Part shown: positions 23,001 to 31,825 of the stretch, piece after piece | Layout: each line of letters starts with the position of its first letter | Numbering within the stretch: position 1 is the stretch's first letter | Source: Aphanomyces cochlioides | Taxonomy: Eukaryota; Oomycota; Saprolegniomycetes; Saprolegniales; Verrucalvaceae | DNA length: 64,000 bases | Direction: 5' to 3' | Assembly (NCBI GenBank): GCA_019828595.1 | Contig: JAHQRK010000016.1 | Location: forward strand, 1,178,001 to 1,242,000 | The notes under the pieces: generated by a model | What the model was told of the DNA's origin: nothing | Seen by the model: only the letters and a program-made list of their open reading frames with translations | Databases searched by the model: none | Position numbers and translations under genes: made by a program

Positions 23001-23471
23001 AACTTGCCGTACCGGAAGCAGGCTACGGCAGTCCCTTCCGTCCCAACATCGAAGAGCTCGATTCCATGTGGAAAGAGATTGAAACAGATATCATGAACCC
23101 ATTGCACAAGAAGAATGTGCGATTGCTCATGACGACATCCGAATTCTGCCGTGCATTGGGCGGTGGCCGTGTCACGTGTTGTAAGAGTGGCAAGGATCGC
23201 ACTGCCATGTCCATGACGTTGGAACAAGGCCGAATATTAGTCCAAGAGGCTAAGGTATGGAACAGAAACTCCCAGTACAATGAATTTACTCTGATATTAG
23301 GCTCTTAACCTCAAGCACATGGTGGAAACGATGCGGTCATGCGGCGTGCGCCGTGAAAACGTCTTCAAGAATATTCAAACTCACACATATGCGTTCAACG
23401 AACTCCAACGCAAATTATTACCCGAGTGCTACAAGCCTCCCATCGGGACATACAAGAAAGGCACAACGTAA
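20076..23471 (+). CDS. PH-C2 inositol polyphosphate 4-phosphatase (INPP4-like)
   Basis: Removes the 4-phosphate from PtdIns(3,4)P2-type lipids (family role). Exons are 20076-20414, 20459-20677, 20723-21321, 21368-21569, 21611-21669, 21724-23254 and 23301-23471; the sum closes at 1,039 aa. After a polar N terminus comes a PH domain (YMQGYLSKQGSWRKNWKT joined to RYFILRID, ending DELQRWIDKIQ). A C2-like region includes RQAFTFLLP, LELRFSLFRAP and ITASVPMLLYST. The large C-terminal phosphatase region ends with TCCKSGKDRTAMSM (CX5R, about residues 959-966), then MRSCGVRRENVFKN and YAFNELQ...LPECYKPP, all INPP4 hallmarks. Animal INPP4 has no PH domain, so the architecture here is an oomycete-type variation. 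It probably acts at endosome or plasma membrane. Confidence 0.9.
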
Positions 23472-23499
23472 ACGGTCGCAAATTGTTGTATATGTCACC

Positions 23500-23940
23500 A
23501 CTTATTTGCTTCACCCCGTGCAGTGTTTCTGTTTCATTTGGTCTTCCATCGTCCGATCGACATCGCATTTCTGTAGCCAGATGCCCATGTCAGGTGTGAG
23601 GAATGTCGCGACATGGTTCACTTTGCTAGGTTTTATTGGTTTATCGTCTGCTTGAGGAGTCCATCTCGATCTCATTGACGACTTTGATTCCTACATGTGG
23701 AGGTTGTGGGGAGTCCATCATCAAACTTCGTGTTGGACTTATCAGAGGCTGCACTCTGGAGGGGCTCAGCTTCGAAATCAACCGATTCATTCCAGTCGGA
23801 CAGCTATGTCGTTCTTGGGCAACGAAATCAGGGGAAGTCGTGATAGTTGTGACATCATCATGAAACCCAGTACGTCTTCCAGCGCAGAGTGATCTGGAAT
23901 GTCCAAGGCAGCTTGCAGAGCTGCTTGGCTGTCTCCCAAG
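23500..23940 (-). pseudogene. Decayed copy of the 24260-25379 gene
   Basis: The minus strand has KPSKVNHVATFLTPDM and a TMEDQ-KQ ending, matching KPCKLNHVATFITPEM and TMEDQVKQIKRP of the gene about 0.75 kb to the right. Frames shift, a segment between the CG/D and TMEDQ parts is missing, and stops interrupt it. This is a degraded tandem duplicate. Confidence 0.65.
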
Positions 23941-24259
23941 CACGAAAGAGCGGTAGATTCAACGCGACATTCTCCAAATGCTGCTACTGCACACGCTGTG
24001 AAGAGCTCAAACTTTTACTCCACAGCTTCAAGCTTTCCTTCTCACAGCTTTCCATTTCGTCTCGGTTGTCGGTGTCGTGATTGTTCCCTGAGCCGCTTCC
24101 TTGATCATTGAATGATGCTCCTTGAGGGGTCCACAGATGCGCCGCCGTCCCGACACAATTCAATCGATCGCTTCGTTTCGGTGACTCCGACAAAGAAAGA
24201 AAGGGACAGCGTAGACGATCGCAACTAGTTTACATCGTTTCCTTATTTGCTTCCCTCGT

Positions 24260-25379
24260 TCAGTGTGTCAACGCCGCCGGTCGCTTGATTTGTTTCACTT
24301 GGTCCTCCATCGTCAAGACAACGTCGCGTTTCGGTTTGACTTTGAACATGCCGCATTTCTTGAGCCAGACAGTCATTTCAGGCGTGATGAAGGTCGCTAC
24401 ATGATTTAGCTTGCAAGGCTTTGTCGGCTTGTCATCTGCTGTTGGCGTCTTGAGGCCATGGACGACTTCATCTCTTTGACGTGGAGGGCTTGGGGGTCGT
24501 GGAGGATCCACGGTGAGCCTCATGTTGATTGTAATCTTGCGTGCTGGGGATTCTTCAAGGGCTGCAATCTTGGGGGGCTCCATGGGGGCATCTTGGTCGT
24601 GGACGGATTCCCCACTTTCAGACGACGGCTCGGATAAATCATCGTCCGCCCCGCCAAGCACCAAGTCGGGCGAGGTTGAGATCGTGGCGATGTAGCGTCT
24701 GGAGGCGACGACAGAGGCAATTGGTTTGAGATCGTTCAATTTGTGGAGAATGTCAAGTTTGCGCAGCGATGAGGGACGTTCGAGCGTTTGGCATTCGGAC
24801 GTCGTGGCATGACGAGTCCAAGTCGCATGGGATGTTTTCCTACACTTGGCGTGACACCAACGTCAGTGTGCAGCAGTACCAAGTGCGCTTGATTCGCTTC
24901 TTGCGCCTTTTCTTCCTTTTCTTCTTGGTTGTTGTCGGGATTGTCGTCGCAGGGGGAACGATTGACGGCATGGATCGTCTTGGTGGAGGCCTTAATGATG
25001 CCAAGTGCTCCGTGGGGACTGACATGCGTCTTGGTATCGAGGGGGGGTCGATCTCATCCTGTGGTCTTGGCAACGCAGCCACTGCCACTGCAGCAGAAGC
25101 GCTGTCTGCCTTCTTATTCTCGTGATGACTGTCGTTGTGGTGGCTCCCATGCTCATCGTCGACGTTGAGATGAGCGATGTGCTCCACCGTCGCTAGCATG
25201 CAGACGAAACGTTGCCCCAAGTTGGTTTGGAGTCGACGGTGGGGAGACAAACTCTCACGTTTTACCACCGCCATCGCTGTCGAGTCGTGGTGAGCATGAC
25301 TGCGCTCTGAAATCAACCCAAACGTCGGCTGGACAGTCGGTCGATACGATACTTTCGGCATGCACAAATATATCAACAC
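24260..25379 (-). CDS. Hypothetical basic/acidic low-complexity protein
   Basis: Exons 25379-24880 and 24839-24260 are separated by a 40-nt GT-AG intron. The protein has a His/Asp-rich part (HLNVDDEHGSHHNDSHHENK), a lysine/arginine run (KKKRKKRRKKRIKR) that could be a nuclear localisation signal, then ERPSSLRKLDILHKLNDLKP and a Pro-rich acidic C-terminal half ending TMEDQVKQIKRPAA. No catalytic domain is recognised. The start may be the first ATG (25379) or one a few codons in. A broken duplicate lies immediately downstream at 23500-23940. Confidence 0.5.
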
Positions 25380-26303
25380 ACATTCAAAGTTGAAACTGCT
25401 GCCTTGACAACATTAGAGTAAGCCACGGCCCCACCATCCGTCTCTTTGCCATGCTCACGTGCGACGCCTCCGCTCGATTGCATCGAGATCCATTGGGCGG
25501 CTAGTTCGTTGTCTGGCCCAACGAGGAGGACAAATGGTCGACCGATTGCAAGCCGTGGCGATCCATGCTAGTTGGCAGGTCTTGAGGTCGGTTGTGAACG
25601 AGCGAAGGCGACGCAGGTGGGGGTTTGGCAAAGAGGGATGGTGGGGTACATGACTCAAGCGAGAGTTATTGCGTCATGGAGGGTGGGTTTCGTCATGGCA
25701 GGAACGGTGAAAGTCATGCACGAGGCAGTAGAAGCCTTGACTCTGGTAGAAATCGTTGGGGGGGGCTTCGTGGGGGGGAGGGGCGATCAGTGAAAACAGT
25801 GTTCAGCACTCTCTTGGTTAAGTGGTTAAGGGCATTCAACACGCTAGATGGGCTTTGGACTCGTGCGTGGGATGGTTCAAGTCTTCGTTGAAACAGTCAA
25901 GGGGGGGGACTAGAGGGACTCTTGTCTTGTGCCGTGAGCTCCATACTAGAGCCCGTTGAACCCTCAGCAGTGTTGTTCAACCGGCCAGGCGACGGACTGA
26001 ATTAATTGAAGCAATCCAGAGTTTAGAGTCGAATCCCCTCTAGCATCTACTGTAGAAGTCGCTGAGGGGCACCTGGGGGGGGCAATAAATGCACACCATG
26101 TCGACGTCTATCGATCCCACGACCTGCTCTTGCCACACACTACAGCATTGACACTCTCAGTAGGGTTCAGGTGCGTCTGAGGAGCCTCCCCCTCGACGTT
26201 TGCATTCGGTCGCCCCTTGACGCTCCTTGACAGTTTCTACGTCAGCCAAGACTTCTACAGCCTCGTGCATAATCCGCTCCCGTCATTTCTGAAGTCGACC
26301 TTC
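25380..26303. other. G-rich intergenic region
   Basis: Several runs of 6-8 G occur (near 25763, 25777, 25901 and 26077). Open frames here have low-complexity translations without domain features. No gene is supported. Confidence 0.4.
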
Positions 26304-26968
26304 ATGACGCAACAACTCGTTCTTGTCTACCTCCTTTGCTCTCTCTTGGCATACGTCGGTGTGTTTGCATCGGCGCCGCATCGCCTCCGAGCGACTGGCA
26401 GTGAACCAACGACGACGACGCCAACCAACTCGACAACTCCGCTTCCTCAGACGGAGGCGAATACGGTCAGTTTAAGCCAGTGGTTGATTATGTGCGCTGT
26501 GGCAGCCGTGCCAGTGACCATGTTAATCATCTTGGCGTTCAAGTGTCGTGGGTACTTGGCACTTACAAGCAAGCAGCCAGCGAACTCGCTCACCCGTCAG
26601 CCCATTTCGACGACCAGCCTCGAAACCCCCCCGTCGACTTGCACGGATCGCCATGACTTGCAATCTCGTCAACGTTTGTCCTCCTCGTTGGACATCTCGA
26701 CACCGACGCCAGCGACACCGATGGGTACTTCGTTTATGAAATATCTTGGAGACAACGAGAGCCCTCAACTCAGTCGATCCTTCTCCTTTACGACTCTTCC
26801 GCTCGATCTCAATGAGCCAGACGACGACGATCCAGCCAGCCAACGGATCTCGATGCAATTGACCGGAGGCGACGTGAGTGATCGCGGCAAAGGGGGACAG
26901 TGGGGCCGTGGCTCCTACCTTGTCCTCTAATGTTGTCCCATCTGTAGTTTCACCTTGTAATGTGTTGA
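26304..26968 (+). CDS. Small type I membrane protein, unknown function
   Basis: The start at 26304 is preferred because it begins a signal peptide (TQQLVLVYLLCSLLAYVGVF). A short Thr/Pro-rich ectodomain (TTTTPTNSTTPLP) is followed by a transmembrane helix (LIMCAVAAVPVTMLIILAF) and a Ser/Thr-rich cytosolic tail with an acidic DEPDDDDP-like patch. A GTGAGT donor at 26874 and an AG at 26947 would give a short last exon (26948-26968); without splicing the frame stops at 26930. No family is recognised. An upstream in-frame ATG at 26217 would place the signal sequence internally and is less likely. Confidence 0.5.
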
Positions 26969-27641
26969 TATATTTGCCAAAGAGTATCGTACGCTCTTTC
27001 CCGATGCCATGGGCGACTCCTGCCGAGTTTGATGGCCTCTTGAGTTGCCAGGGGGGGCTCAAGGCGGGGGCTCCTACGACTCAGCCAACCCAACAAACTA
27101 CACCGGCAACATCTTTGCCCGTTGGCTGCACCACGAAATCCCCCCGTGCCCCATAGCCTTACCCCACTGCCTGAAGGAAAACAAGCCTCTATCTCGTGTC
27201 TGCTTACGACAACCCAAAGCTCATCCCAGGATGGAGGACGATTGCTTGTTGCTCGAGGGGGGGGGCGAGCTCGGGGGGGGGGGGGCTTTCTAGGTTTATC
27301 GTAGAGTACGGGGGGTTTGTAGAAGCTATTGCTGACGCCACACTGCGAGACCACAGAGGCAACTTGAGGGCTCCAGCGAGGATGTATCAAGTGGGGATGC
27401 GGACGACCAAGCGCGGTGTATGGAACATTTCAAGGCATGCAGCGAAACAGTCTCGAAACGGCACCCGAAGCGTCTCGATGCTCTTGCGCGAACGATGTCT
27501 CGTCACGCTCAGCGCCGTCTTGGTGCTTGAGCTAGAAGGCATGGCAGACTTGAAGGCACTCGACACCATGCCTCTCTGCGTCCACGTCAGCCTCTTGTAC
27601 GATCGAGCGCCTTGAGAACAACTTTTTTTCCCAATGTGTCT
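26969..27641. other. G-tract-rich spacer
   Basis: It contains unusually long G runs, including 9 G followed by about 12-13 G near 27258-27286, and a G/C-rich context. Open frames here are unconvincing. It may hold the promoter of the downstream LRR gene. Confidence 0.4.
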
Positions 27642-29320
27642 ATGTCTAGACCGACACATCTCAAGCTCGACTTGCTCTCGTTGGTCATCCAGTCGCCAGT
27701 GTGCTCTGCAGCCGTCCTCGCCACGCTTCTAGCCAGCGACATGGACCGCCTCGAGCTGGAGGGATACAATCTAAACGACACGTCGGCTCTCGAACGAGCT
27801 TGGACATTTCGACAGATGGGCGACAACGTCACGCACATCCATGTCGGAGGGCTGGCCCTCCAAGCGTCCGACTTTGACGCGCTCATCCACCGCGTTCCTC
27901 AGCTCCAAGCGTTGGATGTGTCGTACAACAAGCACTGGCACGACAAACACACGCTCAACGTGCTACTTGGCGCGCGTCAACTCGTCGAGATGAATTTGAA
28001 CTGGTGCCACAATGTCACCGACGTGTCGGCTAGCCACATTGCTCGCCGTGGCTCCAACTTGAAGCGCCTTGGGCTCACTGGCACGTCCATTTCCTCGGTT
28101 GGCGTCGTCAAACTGCGCTGCTGCACTCTCCTCGAGGAACTTTCACTGCAAGGTGTGCCAACTCGCATTCTCTGTCGCTCTCATCATGCTGCCATAGCGT
28201 GTGACGCCGTCGACACACTCCCTCGAGACCTACTCCACCTCCAAGCCATTGATCTCCGAGGACTTAGCTACATCCCAGAGCGCACTCTGGTCGACTTCAT
28301 CGCTCGTACTACATCCCTGTCGTCGTCATGGAGTGGTGACGTTCTTGCTGTAGCTGTGTGGCGTCGACTGCGTCAAGCGAATCTTGGCGAGAGCAATCTA
28401 TCGTCTGCGTCCCTCGCTGACCTCTTTCGCCATGGAGAGTGCCCACTCCTCGAGGTACAAAGCTCCACCGGCTGTCGCTCCACGGCAATCCATAGAGTCT
28501 CGATCTCTCGTGGTGTTTCCAGCTCACGAACAACGCGATTCTTGCTTGTTTCGAGCACGCCCCGTCGTTGAAAACGATCAAACTGCGCTGTGTCGATGTC
28601 GACAACTCGTGCCTCTTGGCTATCGGTGCGCTGCGACCGCTGAATCGTCTCATGGACTAAATCTTCCTTGCCTTCGTAGGAAAATCATGCCGACAGCTTG
28701 TCAAACTCAACGTCGCGCGGTGCCGCAATCTCACGGACCACGGGCTGGTGACCATTTTGAAAAATTGCCGACAGCTTCGCGAGATTGATCTCTCGTGGAG
28801 TCTCGTCTCGAATGCCGCCGTGGTCGAGCTCGTGAGCGCATGTCCGCATCTCGCGCGGATTCGTCTCCAGGGGTGCAAATGCCTCACGAGACATCTCATG
28901 CACGATCTCGTCCAGCGCAAGTCGCTCGCGGCGCTCCAGTACATGGACCTCTCCTGGGTCGACGACATTGTCGCGGACGACATTGCTCAAGTCGTCGCGC
29001 GCCATCCGTCGCTCCAGATCAAAGGATATTTTGGAGAAATATACCACGACGACATGTCTTGTTACTTTCGCTTGGTGAATCGATCACTGATCGCTTCAAA
29101 CGCCTTGTTGTCGGCAAGTTTGCCGTCCATGGCGGCGAGACAGATTGCAAATGCCTGCATGGCGGACAGCGGGTACTACTCGGGACAACCAGGAGCGCCA
29201 TTCGTTCGCCCGTCGTCGGGGGACGATGCCTACCTTGAAATCCAAGTGGAATCTGTTCTTGTGGCACGAGCACTGCTCGTGCGGCCCTGGTGGCTGGCAC
29301 GACACGCGTCCAAATTGTAA
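27642..29320 (+). CDS. Leucine-rich-repeat protein (AMN1/F-box-LRR type)
   Basis: Exons 27642-28454, 28523-28625 and 28680-29320 sum to 518 aa. Repeats are of the cysteine-containing/RI-like type: LQALDVSYN, LVEMNLNWCHNVTD, LKRLGLTGTSISS, LEELSLQG, KSCRQLVKLNVARC with RNLTDHGL, REIDLSWS, LARIRLQGCKCLT and LQYMDLSWVDD. No F-box is seen at the N terminus, so partner choice is unknown; such proteins typically bind other proteins in ubiquitin ligase or signalling complexes. An ATG at 27612 is in frame 10 codons upstream. The last about 260 bases (from 29062) are antisense to coding and intronic sequence of the tubby gene, and the repeat pattern has already ended there, so the true 3' end may be different. 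Confidence 0.72.
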
Positions 29321-30835
29321 AATTACGTCGTTGCTGTCGTCGGGTTCGTTCGCGTCGTGGTTGTCGCCCTCGAGTTGAAAGTTCTTGGTGGACGACATGG
29401 TGACCCGGCCGCCAAAGTTGAGGACGTGGCCACGGGCCTTTTCATCGTATTTCGGGCGCTACGAGCGCATAACCACCGAGGTAGACGATCACGCTATACC
29501 TTGTTGCGTAGCTTGAGGCAGTTGTCCTCCATGAGTTTGTCCAGTTCCTCGCCGTCGCTGCCGTCGTTGCATAATTTGTCCCGGATGGTTGCCGGCACGC
29601 CGACGCTGTTGACTTTGGGGACACGGATCTACAAGCAGAGCTCTACTAGCTTGTTCTTGTGTGGAGATCGTACAGCCATGCGTCCAGGGCCCATCTTGTC
29701 GTACGTAAAGTCGATCGTGCCGAGGAGACATCGGACATTTGAATCGAGTGAAGATTTGTTGGGATTCAAACCATGGTCGTAGATCGTGTAGGACGCTCCC
29801 GACTACGTCGCTTGAGCGATCGCTTTCAAGAGGAGAGAGACGAACCCAATTGCTGCGGAGTTTGCCGACGATCAACGCACTGCGTCGGTCGGTCGGACTG
29901 CGATCCATGGAGAGGAGGTAGTTGGACGTTTTGTTCTTGCTTCGTTTCTAGACATGCAAGGATGAGCCCCTCTTGGTGATAGCGTACTTGAGCGCCGAGG
30001 AGGAATTGGTTGCTATCGTTGAGAAAGAGCCGATAGATTGGCCGCATCATGTTGACGCCGCTCTTGTCGCGCTCGACGTAGCACTGCATACATGGTGGCG
30101 TCAAAGTCGAGTCGTCGCGTGCGTGGGGGGGCGCGCACCTGGATCGTGGGCGAGTTTTTCAACGGAGCTCGACTCACAAACGAGCGCAACGCATTGAGAT
30201 CGCTGCTGATTTCGGGCACGCCGCTCCGTGGCTTGTCGACAAAGTCAAACCTACCACCCAAGTCAATCGGACGACAGGACAAAGCTATACCCTCGCTTCA
30301 TACACGTCACTCGAGCCGCTACATCCTCGGCGATGAGCTACCACACACTCGTCGTCGTTGTCGTTTTACCTATGCTCTCGTCGTCTGAATCGTCGTCACT
30401 CGCATCGTCGTCTGAATCGTCGTCATCGCTGTCTGCTCTAGCTTTGGCCAATTTCGACATGCGGTCAGGCATCCCTTTTGGCTCCGGTGCGACATCGGTG
30501 GTCCAACCGCCGCCATCGTCCATCTCGTCGTCGATTTCAGCCATCATAGACGCTTGCAACTTGCTCGACGGTGATGTTCGCGGCACTGTACCCCACTTTT
30601 CACTGCTCTGGTTCATCTCGCGCCTCCCCCCCGTTGAGCCGCCCAACTCAATGATGACTGCAAAGTTTGTTTTTCCCTCCATGCAACCGTCGTTCATGCC
30701 ATGGCTATATTTGGCACTCTCGCGACTCCCGCAAACTTGAATTCCTCCATGAATGTCCTCGTTCTCCGTCGTAAGATCCTCCACGATCAACGCAGTGTCG
30801 GACACTTTTAAGAACTCATCCACGACCAACTTCAT
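29062..30835 (-). CDS. Tubby C-terminal-domain protein
   Basis: Nine exons, 30835-30370, 30318-30291, 30250-30139, 30083-29988, 29947-29846, 29802-29674, 29628-29500, 29458-29234 and 29154-29062, sum to 459 aa with introns of 40-79 nt. The N-terminal third is acidic (DSDDDDSDDDASDDDSDD). The tubby barrel is clear after splicing: NSPTIQCYVERDKSG, MMRPIYRLFLND, FLLGAQKRSKNKTSNYLLS, VGKLRSNWSG, YTIYDHGLNP, YDKMGPGRM, RVPKV, LRNKRPKYDEKA, VLNFGGRV, SSTKNFQLEGD, VILQFGRV, and the C-terminal AFAICLAAMDGKLA. Tubby domains bind PtdIns(4,5)P2 and direct membrane proteins to cilia in animals (family knowledge); a ciliary or transcriptional role here is inferred. The 3' end overlaps the LRR gene on the other strand. 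Confidence 0.88.
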
Positions 30836-31825
30836 GAATCGACGACATGGTGTTTGCTACGTACTGCAAGGGGCCAAAGTCCACCTTGCGTCTTTGAAAC
30901 ATTTCCAACCGACGAGCAAACGTGTTGACGTCCAGTTGATCGCGACAGGATGCGTTTTGTACCCGTGAATCCTGTGCTGCTGCTACTGCTGCCAAGTCCA
31001 TGCGCAACATGTTTTACACCGCGTGGAGTTTATGCTAGAACTTGGGAGGACAGACGAGAGATTGAGCCATCTGTGTCGAGTCCAAAGTTGAATCCACGTG
31101 TAATGGAGCAGGATCGCGCGTGTAATCGAGACTATGGGTCACTCGATGTTCCATCGCAGTTGTCCATGAAGAAATCGGTCACGAGGTTCGATATGGACCG
31201 CCTCTACAACGTATTGATCGACCACCTTCCACATGGTGATTCGACTCTTCTAGTCGAAACATTTCACACACACACTTGGACCATCCAAAACTTCCATCTC
31301 GGGTCAATATTTGCCGGACGCTCGACGTCAACACGCCGCCGACATGCTTTTCTGGCCTACGCTCTTGTCCTAGGCATGGAATCTATGCACTGCTGTGGAT
31401 CATGCTAGAGCTGGCGAGAGATATATGGTTTCAACTTGCTTGGACTCTACCACCCAAAAACCACCGGTGGGATATTCCATCTGTGTGATACACAAACTGC
31501 ACAGTGCACTACTTGGGTGAACTCGGTACCTTGGCGCTTCGAACTTGCATGTCGTGGCTGGGAAAGCGCGCGAGAGAGAGCGCACGCTAGCTCTCTCGAT
31601 GGATTCAAACGTTCTTCGATGGTGTGCTCCGACTTGCTGCAACGCGCGGCGATGCAGGAGACGATCGAGTTCGTTGGGTTGACGATGTGTTCCATGACTG
31701 GGTAACCAACGGTGGCACTTTTTCACACCGCCGCCCTGAATTTACATTTTGCTTCGACCGGATGTTGTTGCATCCGCTTCTCTGTTGGTGTGAGCAAGTA
31801 AGTTTCATTTTGAAAAAGCATTCGC
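30836..31825. other. No supported gene
   Basis: Short frames exist on both strands (for example 31010-30816 on minus, possibly a 5' exon of the tubby gene) but none has recognisable features. The right part is the likely promoter of the secreted repeat protein. Confidence 0.35.
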
